In this document: positions 33,830-45,556 of the stretch, piece by piece
How the letters are laid out: every line of letters begins with the position of its first letter
How positions within the stretch are numbered: position 1 is the first letter of the stretch
NCBI RefSeq assembly: GCF_018873765.1
Contig: NC_057916.1
Location: 50,222,540-50,286,539 of the forward strand
From: Telopea speciosissima
Lineage: Eukaryota; Streptophyta; Magnoliopsida; Proteales; Proteaceae
Direction of reading: 5' to 3'
DNA: 64,000 nt
The notes under the pieces: model-generated
What the model was told of the DNA's origin: nothing
Databases searched by the model: none
The model's input: the letters and a program-made list of their open reading frames with translations, nothing else
Made by a program: the position numbers and the translations under genes

Positions 33830-35122
33830 TCGGGGTCAAGGTAAAGAGGCTCATGGAGATTCATGACCTCTTCGCCAACTGGAGTAGGCATCTCTATGTA
33901 CGGCTTCAATCTTTGGCCATTGACCTTGAAAGTAGCTCCTGTGTGGATTGAGGACTTCAACAGCCCCATGAGGATAAACTTTTGAACAATATAGGGCCCA
34001 TCCCATCTAGAACGACTTACCCGGAAAGATATGCAAACGAGAATTGTACAACAAAACAATCTGCCTACCTCAAAATATTTTCTCAAAATGTGCCTATCAT
34101 GGAAAGCCTTGGTTTTTTCCTTGTAAATTCGGGCATTCTCATATGCCTCATTCCTAAGCTCTTCCAACTCGGATAGTTGGAGTTTCCTATGGGCACTGCA
34201 GTGCGTAGGTCAAAGTTAAGCTTCTTGATAGCCCAAAAGGCCTTGTGCTCAATCTCTGAGTAAGTGACATGCCTTTCCATACACCGGACAGTACGGAGAT
34301 TGACCAAGATCGGTCTTGAAGGCTGTCCTATGGGCCCACAATGCATCTACCAATCGATTAGACCAATCCTTGCGGTTCGGGTTGATGGTTTTCTCAAGAA
34401 TTTGCTTGATCCGCCTATTTGAAACCTCAACCTGGCCACTGTCTGGGATGGTAGGGTGTGGCCAACTTATGGACAACACCATACTTTTTCATGAGGGCCT
34501 CAAAAGGCCGATTACAAAATGCTTGCCCGATCACTAATGAGAGCCCGGGAGTACCAAAACGGGAGAAGATGTTCTCCTTCGAAATTTCACAACCACCTTG
34601 TGGTCATTGGTCTTACAAGCAATCGCCTCAATCCATTTGGACACATAGTCCACAGCAAGTAATATGTACAGTTACCAAAAGAGTTAGGGAAAGGCCCCAT
34701 GAAATCAATACCCCATACATCAAACACCTCAACCACATTGGGTTGAGGGGCATCATATTTCTCTTAGTAAGACGCCCTAAGGATTGGCATGAAGAACATG
34801 CCCCGCAATAAGTAAAAGCGTCTTTAAACGACTAGGCCAATAAAATCCACACCGTAAAACTTTGGCGGAGTCTTATTAGGCCCAAAATGGCCTCCACAAG
34901 CCCGATCATGGCAAAAGATAAGACAGATTGTTGCTCATGATCGGGACACATCTCCGGATTACTTGATCCGGCAGGTCTTAAAAAGATAAGGATCATCCCA
35001 AAAGAAATACTTAACTTGTGAAAAGAAACGATTCTTATCTTGGGTGGACCAATGTGCGGTGTCACACCAGTAACCAGATAATTAACAATGTCAAGAAACC
35101 AAGGTTCACTAGACACCGCCAT
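33830..35122 (-). pseudogene. B2 integrase (many small indels)
   Basis: Alignable with the B1 integrase over its whole length but broken into short frames: 35122-34832 (N-terminal), 34482-34249 ([25 protein letters not shown]) and 34167-33757 (RSRWDGPYIVQK ... RLKPYIEMPTPVGEEV). Where B1 has the stop after SIK, B2 still reads glutamine, so B2 retains the ancestral codon. The breaks are mostly single-base deletions. Confidence 0.82.
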
Positions 35123-35128
35123 CGATAC

Positions 35129-36690
35129 TCATCGGGAAAATTCGTTGACTGGAGAATCAATCAAGGAATTAGGCAGCCGGATAGATGGTCGCAACCAAAT
35201 TTTCACACCCTTTCTTATCCCTAATTTCAAGATCAAATTCTTGTAACAAAAGGACCCACCTAATGAGGCGAGCCTTGGCATCTTTCTTTCGCACAAGATA
35301 TTTGATAGCCGCATGGTCGTATAAACAATCACATGTGATCCAACCAAGTAGGGCCTAAACTTCTCTAAAGCAAACACAACAACTAAAAATTCTTTCTCGG
35401 TGGTGGTATAATTAAAGCGTGCATCATTAAGAGTCCTACTTGCATAATAAATCACATGGGGTAATTTATTGATTCTTTGCCCAAGAACAGCCCCTATAGC
35501 AAAATCGAGGCATCACACATAAGTTCAAATGAAACTGTCCAAATTGGAGCTTGAATAATGGGGGCTGAAGTCACGCTCTTTTCAATTGCTCAAAACTATC
35601 ATGACACTCGAAGAGAAATCAAATGGGCAGTCCTTTGCCAAAAGAGAGGTGAGAGGTCTAGCTATCGGCTAAAGTCCTTGATGAATCTTCTATAAAAACC
35701 TGCATGGCCAAGAAAAGATCGAATGTCCGTCACACTCTTGGGTGGTGGTAAATTGGCTATAAGGTCCACCTTAGATCTATCAACCTTGATCCCTTCTTTG
35801 GACACAATGTGACCAAGAACTATACCTTGCTTTACCATGAAGTGGCACTTCTCCCAATTCAGACCAAGTTCTTTTCTATGCATCTTTTAAGAACCAAAGA
35901 GAGATGATACAAGCAATTAGAAAAAGTAGAGCCATGAATAGAAAAATCATCCATAAACACCTCTAGGAAGTGCTCTACCATATCGAAAAGATACTCATCA
36001 TGCACCTTTGGAATGTAGCAGGGCATTGCAAAGCCCAAAAGGCATACGCCGGTAAGCAAAGGTTCCATAAGGGCATGTGAAAGTGGTCTTGTGTTGGTCC
36101 TCTAGAGCAATAGGAATTTGGTTATAGCCTGCATAACCATCAAGAAAACAATAATATTCATGGCCAGCAAGTCTCTCTAACATCCGATCAATAAAAGGTA
36201 AGGGAAGTGGTCCTTCCAAGTTGCCGCATTCAATTTCCTATAGTCAATGCACACTCTCCATCCTGTTTGGATACGGGTGGGAATCAACTCATTATTAGCA
36301 TTCTCAACTACAGTGACTCCTCCTTTCTTAGGCACAAACGCACAGACTCACCCATTGGCTATCGAAATAGGATAAATGATGCCATGATCCAAGCATTTTA
36401 GGAGCTCTTTCTTAATTGCCTCTTTCATCACAGGATTAGCCCTCCTTTGGGGTTCCCTAGAAGGTGTGGAACTCTCCATCGATGTATATGATGTTGAACA
36501 ATGGAGGGGCTAATACCTTTGATGTCAGACATGGTCCAACCTATGGATTCCTTATTATCCGTTAGAAGCTTAATCAACTCTTCTTCCTGAATAGAAGTCA
36601 AATCAGAAGCAATAATAACAGGAAGAGTATGATCATGTCCTAAGAAGACATACTTGAGGTTGGAGGGCAATGCCTTCAACTCTAATGTGG
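35129..36690 (-). pseudogene. B2 reverse transcriptase and RNase H (many small indels)
   Basis: Fragments in order on the minus strand: 36679-36428 ([13 protein letters not shown]...), 36219-35998 ([20 protein letters not shown]), 36068-35859 ([11 protein letters not shown], intact catalytic centre), 35883-35662 and 35455-35129 ([21 protein letters not shown]). Each frame change coincides with a one-base deletion relative to B1. The site where C inserted in B1 is uninterrupted here (near 36690). Confidence 0.85.
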
Positions 36691-37880
36691 GGGCTCAATA
36701 ATAGAGGATTTGGGAATGGAAGTGGATAGGGGTCCAAGGGGCTCCAAAGGTGGTTGGATGCTCCGGACCTGGATAAGGAGTATCATCAACACCCTCCAAT
36801 TCTTGCATACATTCTTGAAACCCGAATCAAAATCAATCTCAAAGAACGTATCAATATCATCGGAAATCCTTGAAGCATATGCACCTCTTCATCCATGTCA
36901 GTCGCTTGCCCAACCTAAACACATTGAAGTCACAAGTATTGCCAAAAGATAATTTCATGAGACCATTCCGCAATTGATTAAAGCATTATCGGTAGCTAGG
37001 AATGGTCTACCCAATATGATTGGGATTTGGTCCTTGAAGTTGGCAGTGGGTTGGGTATCTAAAACAATAAAATCTACGGAAAAATAAATTCCCCAACCTT
37101 CAACAGACATCCTCAATCATTCCCTTAGGAACTTTTAACCGATCGATCTACAAGTTGAAGAGTAATTTTGGTCGGTTTCAGCTTCTCCCAATCCCAGCTT
37201 GTTGGTAGACATGAAAGGGTAAGAGGTTCACACTTGCACCAAGGTCCAATAAGGCATGATCAATAGTAGTATGGCCTATAGTACAAGAGATGGTGGGGCT
37301 TCCCGGATCCTTATGCTTGGCTGCCACAGTCAGTGAGATTAGAGAACTAATGTTAGCATCCAAGAATGCCTTTTTGGGCACATTGGTGGTCCGCTTTTGG
37401 GTGCATAAGTCTTTGAGGACTTTAGCATAAGGATCCGGGCAATAGCATCCAACAAGGGGATATTCACCGAACCGTTTGAACACATCCAATATCTTCTCCA
37501 CGAAGGAGACTTCTTGCTAACCAACCTATTTGGGAAAGGGGGTGGGGTATAAATTCTTTCAAGGTTGGTCTTTTTAACTTCCTCAACAGAATCCTCTTTG
37601 GTTTCCTCAACCAAATCATCTCGGTATATCTTTAGGTTCATCGACGAACCTGAAACAAGAGGGCACTTCAATGGCCTCTTCGAAGGGGGAGAGTCAACAG
37701 GAGTATGAGATGATAAAGACGAGGTGCACTAGCCTGTTGATACTCACGGCCACTCCTTAAAGCATAAACAACATTTACCTGTCCTGGAGGGCCCTTGGTG
37801 CCGTTGGCCTTGTGCAACATTGGTTGGAGGAGCTTGGGTACCTTTTTGAATATGAACCCGATGCCTAGGATTTGGCTCAT
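36691..37880 (-). pseudogene. B2 protease and gag-pol linker
   Basis: DLGASVNLLPFHVYQQ near 37247-37200 is the protease active site. Linker frames cover 37671-37339 and 37880-37668. Broken by small deletions relative to the single 333-residue frame of B1. Confidence 0.82.
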
Positions 37881-39204
37881 GGCTAGGTAACTTCCTGTTT
37901 CCCTCTCATGCGGGATTGTGACAAGTCTGGTTGAGTTATTTTTCCATGTTATTGTGGCTTGTCATGAGAAGAGCTATCTTGTTGTCCATCTCATTCAGTC
38001 TTGTTGCCTCTCCTATATTGGTAAACCCTGGGGGTTGCTGATAAGGTGCAAGGAGAGGAGGCCTAGCGAATTAATAGATGGTCCTGGATGAGGACGAGGG
38101 GAAAGGGGTTAGGAGACATTCCTTGGCTTTGTGGTGCATAGTTGGTCCTTTGGGCACCAACCTGGCCTTGATGGTTAAAGTTGGATGGGCTTGCTTGGTT
38201 CCCTTGATTCCATGAGAAATTGGGGTGATTTCTCCATCCTGGATTGTAAGTATTGCTATATGGGTTATTTTGGTAGAGAGCATTTACATTCTCAGTGCTG
38301 GAATTGTCCACCAAGGTGTTGGGGCATTCCTCAGAAAGGTGTCCAGGGGTTTGGCACCAACTGCATACCGACACATGGTTGACCTGGTTGATCGGATTAA
38401 CTGGTATAGACTCTTTAAGAACTATGGACTCCAACCGTTTTATGAGGCTATCAAGTTTGGCCTCCTTGGCTGTCATACCCTCAATGAGATACCCCTTAGT
38501 GGTCCTTTCAGCCTCTTGGGAAGATTCCCATTCCCTAGTCTTATCGCCAAGTTGGTTAAGAATGTCCATGCATCATTCTCCTCGTAAAAGAAGTAAAGCC
38601 TGCTGGACACATAGACTCTACAAGTTGCTTGGTCCGATAATCAATACCCTCATAAATAATTTGGCATAGCTGCCACAAGTCAAAACCATAGTGAGGGCAT
38701 TCTAAGAGGAGGTCCTTGAATCTTTCCATGAATTTAGAAAAGGACTCATGTGGTTTCTCCTGAACTGGAGGATGTCACTTTTAAGCTTATTGGTCTTGTG
38801 AAGAGGGAAGAATTTTCTCAAAAAGACAATGGTGAACTCATCCCATGTATTAATGGAGTTTGTTGGCAGTCCATAGAGCCACTTCTTGGCCTGGTCTTTC
38901 GGGCAAAGGGTATAAACCTAAGCCTAACGCATCATCAGTCAAATTCGGACCTTAATTAGAACACGAGACCTCCTCAAATTCCCTAAGGAAGAGATATGCA
39001 TCCTCATTAGCCATCCCATGGAAATGGGGTAGCATGTGATGAAGTTGGTCTTGAGTTCATAGTTATTCCCTGTAACAACAGACTAATGCATGCATGAGGG
39101 TGCAGCCCTGGTGGGGTAAAACCTATCCTTAAGAGTCTTGGGTTGTTGGTCACCCATGGTCAAAGGTGGTAGAGAAGATGGTCTTCTAATAAGACGATTA
39201 CTTG
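37881..39204 (-). pseudogene. B2 gag
   Basis: The frame 38569-38063 reads without break across CSWCQTPGHLSEECPN, a CCHC-like zinc knuckle that is frameshifted in B1, and the Asn/Pro-rich C-terminal half. The N-terminal core (38712-39204) aligns with B1 41508-42030 but is broken by deletions, for example at 38901 and 38928. Confidence 0.82.
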
Positions 39205-39807
39205 AATCACGAGTCCACACCTTAGCCACCTAAATAGATATGAGGTCTCCTTTAGAAAAATTAAAGAAAAATAACACTTAAAAAAAAAACTAGAAACAAG
39301 AGGGACCCCAAGGTAGATAGTGCATCTCTATCCCTCAAAAATCGAAACAATGGTTCAAAAGTGTAAGGATGCCATGTAGGTTGACAGCAAGGGAACCCGT
39401 ATAGTCTTCTATAGCCACCTACGTGCGACTCCAATATGGATTCGATGTAGAATGGAGGTCTACTATACGTTTATGTTTCCAACACTCTCACTATGTCGCT
39501 TTCATGTTATCAAGAGTGGTCACCTCCAAAGATAAGTCACATGTCAATCCACCCAACCAAGTCAAGATGTAGCGTCATAGGTAACTTAATCCTATGAGGG
39601 ACACCAAAAGATGGAGGGTTGAAGCATATGAAGGACTTTAGATTGGGCGCACACTATTTGAACAGAAGAGAAACAAGAAGAGGTTTTCAAAAACTAATTT
39701 TTTTTTTCAAAAAAAAAGAAGAGAAAATAATAAACTAAAACACTTGAACTACTTAAAAATCAGATAAATAAAATGGACAATAATCTCCGCAACAGGCGCC
39801 AAAAACT
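39205..39807 (-). other. B2 leader and primer-binding region
   Basis: Homologous to 42031-42622 in B1. The primer-binding site next to the 5' LTR (about 39785-39801, plus strand AACAGGCGCCAAAAA) is damaged relative to B1 and C. No protein. Confidence 0.65.
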
Positions 39808-41502
39808 TGTTTGAGTTAAAATAAAACCGCAAGCGTACGGGTCAATCGTAGCTACGGGTCGAACACGAGGAGATATACGCCACTCTATTTAACTAACTTA
39901 AAAGTAATGCAAAATGAACCAAATTAAAGTGTTAAATTAAACTAATTAAACTAACGAAAATCAATGCATCCTAACTCATAAGCATCTAACAAAATTAAGG
40001 GATTAAATCAAGGCGTCCTAACATATGAGCATCTAACCTATCGAACTAAAGCGAATTGAAAGGAATAAAAATGCAGCCACACATACTAACCACATAAAAA
40101 GAAATAAGGGAATAAAAATGCATCCATAAACCACAACCATATAAAATTAAAATAAAAGAAAAGAGGGGGAAGAAGAAGAAGATAGAGAGAGATAGAGGAG
40201 ATGGAGAATGAGATTGAGAGTTTAGATAGTAAAACCTGGATGTGCTTGCATGAATGTAAATGAAAAGCTTGAATACTTGCATAAACTTACCATGGCCTCC
40301 TCTTCTAAATCTTCAAGTCTTGTCATCAACTTAAGAACTTAGACTAGAAGGCTTAAAACCTAAACTAGAATTAAAAAATTACAACCCAATTGAAGACTTA
40401 AATTGAAATTAAAGCATAAACTAAACCTATTATAAGCATTAACTAAAAATTATAAAAGCAAACTAGAGCTTAGAAAAGCCAAAAATCACAAATTAGAAGG
40501 AGAAGAAGAGAAGAAATTTCACTAAGTGAATGAGCAAATTTTTACAAGAGAGGTAGGGGGTATTTATAGGTGGAAGAGAGGAGAAGAGAGAAGATGGAAG
40601 TGTAGGAGAAATATTCCCTAAGAAAAGAGAATATTCTCTTCTCTTTCCTCTTTACAATGCCTTGAATCCTAAGAAAAAGAAAAATAATAGAAAGAAGAAG
40701 AAGAGAAGATTGTTTTACTAGACCTTCTATTTCTAGAAAAATAAACTTCCAATTTTAACAAGTGCTTCCTTTTCTTTGTAGATATCTTCTCCAAGCAATA
40801 AAATCAAAGCATCTTTGATTTTTCAACCTTCCATAGATGAGAAAATATAAATCTATCCCAAGTAGAATTTGAAGTGCCCTTGAGAAGTTGGAGGAGAGAG
40901 AGAGTAAGGGTGATGACTAGGATTCCTTCAAGAATAAATAAAATACCCATTCTATCCTTCAGAAAACGTGGAGCATGGGATGCTTATATAGGTCTCACCA
41001 TTGTGTTCCTTGCGAAAAATCACACAAAATAGACCCAAATTTCATCCAATTCGGAGTTGGGGAGCCCAAGATATCTCAAGTTGAAGTTGGACTGTCCGAG
41101 CCTTCCAAATGGAATCTTTCGGGTACAGTAAAGTAACTTCTGATAATTTCATTAAGGCCTCTAAAATCCGAACTTCCGTTTCACTTTGTCCCCATCCGAC
41201 TGTCAATAATTATAAATAAACTCCTGCGGACCATTTTCACGCGTCGTTACGGAAACGGCCATAACTTCTTCGCTTCAACTCGGAATTAAGTGCCGTTTGA
41301 ACCATTCGAAGCTAACTCGATGGGCTATGCATCCATTTACACTTCTAAAAAGCTTAAAAACATCTCCTTAGCATCATCTCCTTCATTTTCACAAGAATTC
41401 ACCTAAACCCTGAAAAGCACAAGAAAGCACCGAGTAACTCTGTCCAATGTGGTAAAATGTATAATTTATGCCCTAAAATTTCACACATAAATGTGCTCAT
41501 CA
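39808..41502 (-). repeat. 5' LTR of B2
   Basis: TGTTTGAGTT...GTGCTCATCA on the plus strand, 1695 bp. It is followed by the GAGGT target duplication. It retains CTG at 41440-41442 where the other B2 LTR has CG (32573-32574). Confidence 0.92.
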
Positions 41503-42030
41503 GAGGTCCTTGAATCTTTCCATAAATTTAGAAAAAGACTCATGTGGTTTCTGTCGGAACTGGAGGATGTCACTTTTAAGCTTATTGGTCTTGTGAAGAG
41601 GGAAGAATTTTCTCAAAAAGACAATGGTGAACTCATCCCATGTATTAATGGAGTTTGTTGGCAGTCCATAGAGCCACTTCTTGGCCTGGTCTTTCAGGGC
41701 AAAGGGTATAAACCTAAGCCTAACTGCATCATCAGTCAAATTCTGGACCTTAATTAGAACACAGACCTCCTCAAATTCCCTAAGGAAGAGATATGCATCC
41801 TCATTAGCCATCCCATGGAAATGGGATAGCATGCTGATGAAGTTGGTCTTGAGTTCATAGTTATTCCCTGTAACAACAGGCAGACTAATGCATGAGGGAT
41901 GTGCAGCCCTGGTGGGGTAAAACCTATCCTTAAGAGTCTTGGGTTGTTGGTCACCCATGGTCAAAGGTGGTAGAAAAGGTGGTCTTCTAATAAGACGATT
42001 ACTTGAATCACAAGTCCACACCTTAGCCAC
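41503..42030 (-). pseudogene. B1 gag, N-terminal part
   Basis: The frame starts at ATG 42030 (MAKVWTCDSSNRLIRR), possibly instead at the internal MGDQQPKTLKDRF. It contains the gag core: LRFIPFALKDQAKKWLYGLP near 41725-41665, TWDEFTIVFLRKFFP near 41650-41606, and FRQKPHESFSKFMERFKDL at its end. It is unbroken up to the B2 insertion at 41503. With 30164-30944 it makes up the B1 gag. Confidence 0.87.
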
Positions 42031-42622
42031 CTAAACAAATATGAGGTCTCTTTTAGAAAAATTAAAGAAAAATCAAACACTTAAAAAAAAATAAAAATAG
42101 AAACAAGAGGGAGCCCAAGGTAGATAGTGCATCTCTATCCCTCAAAAAACGAAACAATGGTTCAAAAGCTATAAGGATGCCATATAGGTTGACAGCAAGG
42201 GAACCCGTATAGTCTTCTATAGCCACCTACGTGCTACTCCAATATGGATTCTGATATAGAATGGAGGTCTACTACACATTTATGTTTCCAACACTCTCAC
42301 TATGTCGCTTTCCTGTTATCAAGAGTGGTCACCTCCAAAGATAAGTCATATGTCAATCCACCCAACCAAGTCAAGATGTAGCGTCATAGGTAACTTAATC
42401 CTATGAGAGACACCAAAAGCTAGAGGGTTGAAGCATATGAAGGACTTTAGATTGGACGCACACTATTTGAAACAGAAGAGAAATAAGAAGAGGTTTTAAA
42501 AAACTGATTTTTTTTTTTTTCAAAAAAAAGAAGAAAAAATAATAAACTAAAACACTTCGAACTACTTAAAAATCAGATAAATAAAATGGACAATAATCTC
42601 CCCGGCAACGGTGCCAAAAACT
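42031..42622 (-). other. B1 leader with primer-binding site
   Basis: The minus-strand sequence complementary to 42599-42616 reads TGGCACCGTTGCCGGGGA, one change from the tRNA-Asp type primer site. The rest is a non-coding leader shared with B2 and C. Confidence 0.75.
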
Positions 42623-44328
42623 TGTTTGAGTTAAAATAAAACTGCAAGCGTACGGGTCAATCGTAGTTACGGATCAAACACGAGGAGATATACACCACTC
42701 TATTTAACTAACTTAAAAGTAATGCAAAGTGAACCAAATTAAAGAGTTAAATTAAACTAATTAAACTAACGAAAATCAATGCATCCTAACTCATATGCAT
42801 CTAACAAAATTAAGGGATTAAATCAACGTCCTAACACATGAGCATCTAACCTATCAAATTAAAGTGAATTGAAAGGAATAAAAATGCAGCCACACATACT
42901 AACTACATAAAAAGAAATAAGGGTATAAAAATGCATCCATAAACCACAACCATATAAAATTAAAATAAAAGAAATAGTGGGGGAAGAAGAAGAAGATAGA
43001 GAAAGATAGAGGAGATGGAGAATGAGATTGAGAGTTTAGATAGTAAAACTTGGATGTGTTTGCATGAATGTAATTGAAAAGCTTGAATACTTGCATAAAC
43101 TTACCATGGCCTCCTCTTCTAAATCTTCAAGTCTTGTCATCAACTTAAGAACTTAGACTAGAAGGCTTAAAACCTAAACTAGGATTAAGAAATTACAACA
43201 CAATTGAAGACTTAAATTGAAATTAAAGCATAAACGAAACCTATTATAACCATTAACTAAAAATCATAAAAGCAAACTAGAACTTAGAAAAGCCAAATAT
43301 CATAAATTAGAAGGAGAAGAAGAGAAGAAATTTCACTAAGTGAATGAGCAATTTTTACAAGAGAGGTAAGGGGTATTTATAGGTGGAAGAGAGGAGAAGA
43401 GAGAGGATGGAAGTATTGGAGAAATATTCCCTAAGAAAAGATATTATTCTCTTCTCTTTCCTCTTTTACAATGCCTTGAATCCTAAGAAAAAAAAGAAAA
43501 AAAATAGAAAGAAGAAGAAGAGAAGATTGTTTACATAGACCTTCTATTTCTAGAAAAGTAAATTTCCAATTCTAACAAGTGCTTCCTTTTCTTTGTAGAT
43601 ATCTTCTCCAAGCAATAAAATCAAAGCATCTTTGATTTTTTAACCTTCCATAGATGAGAAAATATAAATCTATCCCAAGTAGAATTCTAGAAGTGCCCTT
43701 GAGAAGTTGGAGGAGAGAGAGAGTAAGGGTGATGACTAGGATTCCTTCAAGAATAAATAAAATACCCATTCTGTCTTTCAAAAAATGTGGAGCATGAGGT
43801 ACTTATATAGGCCTCACCATTATGTTCCTTGCGAAAAATCACCCAAAATAGATTCAAATTTCGTCCAATTCGGAGTTGGGGAACCCAAGATATCTCAAGT
43901 TGAAGTTGGACTGTCTAGAGCCTTCCAAATGGAATCTTTCGTGTACGGTAAAGTAACTTCTGATAATTATGTTAAGACTCCTGGAATCCGAACTTCCGCT
44001 TCACTTTGTCCCCGTCTGACTGTCAATAATTATAAATAAACCCCTACAAACCATTTTCGCACGTCGTTACGAAAACGGCCATAACTTCTTCGTTTCAACT
44101 CGGAATCAAGTGCCGTTTGAACCGTTGCAAAGCTGACTAGATGGGCTATGCATCCATACTATTAACACCTCTAGAAAGCTTATAAACATCTCTTTAGCAT
44201 CATCTTCTCTATTTTCACAAGAATTCACAAAAACCCTGAAAAGCACAAGAAAGCACCGAGTAACTCTGTCCAATGTGGTAAAATGTATGTTTTATGCCCT
44301 AAGATTTCACACATAAATGTGCTCATTA
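42623..44328 (-). repeat. 5' LTR of B1
   Basis: 1706 bp. It ends GTGCTCATTA on the plus strand where the family end is CATCA, then GGACC. It differs visibly from the B1 3' LTR at scattered sites, more than the B2 LTRs differ from each other. Confidence 0.92.
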
Positions 44329-44964
44329 GGACCCGCCACTGCTGCAATAGTTGGAGTGAGAGCAGGGTTGGTGACTTGGGTGGCAGTACCTAGTTGGAGC
44401 TGGGGAAGCGTAAGCTAAAGAGGGTGGCCTCGGAGGGAACGGTTGCACAGACTGATAACTGCCAAGGCTTATCTTATATAAGGGGGAAGGCTTATCCGTG
44501 AGAGAGACAACACATCTGACAATCAACAGTTTATCTTTACTCGTTTTGCATTTTACTTTTACTTGTTTGCTCTACATTTCTTTATTGCTTTTTGTCATTT
44601 GAGGCTGAAGGGAATGTACGGTCACATACTAAAGACAGTAGGGGTGTATACGTAAGGCTCGCACTTGTATCTGGTATGATCGGTTAATGTATTTACTATT
44701 TCAGTTCATTGTTGTTTGTGTCTCAAGGTTCTTTCCCTTTTTATTTGAGCATTAGCATTTCGGGCTGCAGTCCGTAGTTTGTTGGCTTAACCCAAAAGAC
44801 CTGAGAGCTACTCAGGCAGGAGAGAAACCTACTAGCCTGGTAAGGAGTCAGATTAGGCTGTTCTCGGCCTCGTTTGAACCTGCGTAAATGTTCTGGCAAG
44901 CCCGCATTATTCGCACCATGTGCATACCCCGCGTGTAAGTGTTTGGGGAGTTTTTTCACCAACA
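44329..44964 (+). repeat. 3' LTR of the Tat element, right piece
   Basis: After the GGACC duplication (44329-44333) the sequence continues the Tat LTR from the point broken at 16225 and ends CACCAACA. It is followed by the outer ACAAC duplication. A TATA-like box lies near 44475. Confidence 0.92.
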
Positions 44965-45556
44965 ACAACGCTTGGATCATGTATTCTTCTCGTGATGCAT
45001 CTTCATATGAGATAATATCTCATATTAGGATGGAGGAGATTGTTGGAAAAGGAACTCGAATATGAATTGGATTCATTGAAATACCCAGGGGTAATTTGGT
45101 AACTATACCATCACTTAGTATTAGGTTTTGCATTATATATAGATATGGTGTGAAAACCCTGGCACACACTCTCATAATATTACTAAGGTTTTTCATCTTC
45201 TCTAGTTTTCTTATCTACCAATCTATGATTAAGGTTTTGGACCAAATTTAATTGATTGTGGAGGAGCTTGTATTCAAGAGAAAGCAAAGTTGTTGTGTGT
45301 GTGGGAGTCATTGCAAAAAGGCTAAGATTGCGGAGGCTTTGCGCTTGTGAAGTTTCAGGTAATGATCAAAACCCTAAGTTTCGTTTTGAGTTTTGAATGA
45401 TTTTTCTCATCGATTGCAACGATTCTAATTCGCTTCCGCCGAATTGTACCCACGATTCTAATAGGGGGAGAAGATGGCACCATCAAAAAGGGCAGGCTAC
45501 TCTCAATAAAGATAAATTGAAATTTAGCTCATCTCCAAGGAGGCGTGCACCTAGGG
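44965..45556 (+). repeat. Segmental duplication, copy A, right part
   Basis: It resumes the match with copy B (55486-56080) directly after the Tat target duplication. A TATATATAGA box near 45132 and a CAG/GTAATG junction near 45358 are kept in both copies. These could mark a short promoter and first exon, or the interior of an old solo LTR. No protein is visible. The match ends inside a palindromic MITE where the next element begins. Confidence 0.85.

Larger units (their letters stand above)
30945..41502 (-). mobile_element. Athila-type gypsy element B2 (minus strand), youngest-looking
   Basis: It is bounded by GAGGT (30940-30944 and 41503-41507), which lies inside the B1 gag. The LTRs are 30945-32634 and 39808-41502 and are nearly identical by eye. 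The internal order on the minus strand is gag (39204-38063), protease (about 37700-36900), RT (36690-35500), RNase H (35455-35129) and integrase (35122-33830). Despite the matching LTRs the coding part is full of one- and two-base deletions relative to B1, many of them CAG or CTG read as CG. Confidence 0.93.
16226..44328 (-). mobile_element. Athila-type gypsy element B1 (minus strand)
   Basis: It is bounded by GGACC (16221-16225 and 44329-44333). Its LTRs are 16226-17914 (its 3' LTR) and 42623-44328 (its 5' LTR). The primer-binding site at 42599-42616 matches a tRNA-Asp type sequence with one change. Gag, protease, RT-RNase H and integrase follow on the minus strand from right to left. Two later elements split it: B2 within gag (30945-41502) and C between protease and RT (22012-28896). 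Without these it is about 10.7 kb. Long conserved non-coding DNA between integrase and the 3' LTR (17915-19080) is typical of Athila elements. Confidence 0.93.
3089..44964 (+). mobile_element. Tat-type Ty3/gypsy LTR retrotransposon, host of the nest
   Basis: It is bounded by ACAAC target duplications (3084-3088 and 44965-44969); the matching empty site (ACAAT) is in copy B near 55490. Without later insertions the element is about 12.5 kb: 847-bp LTRs, a primer-binding-like site, gag, protease, RT, RNase H, a second archaeal-type RNase H, integrase, then a long 3' region with an antisense gene. The order PR-RT-RH-aRH-INT with dual RNase H is the hallmark of the Tat/Ogre lineage. It is defective, with many stop codons and frameshifts. 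It was later hit by a Harbinger-type element (5955-7247) and, in its 3' LTR, by the Athila-type nest (16226-44328). Confidence 0.93.

Noticed and set aside
16226..44328. Apparent tandem array of a 1.7-kb repeat, or a CRISPR-like series
   Set aside because: The repeats are LTRs in both orientations, each pair with its own target duplication and internal domain; spacing and orientation fit nested insertions only.
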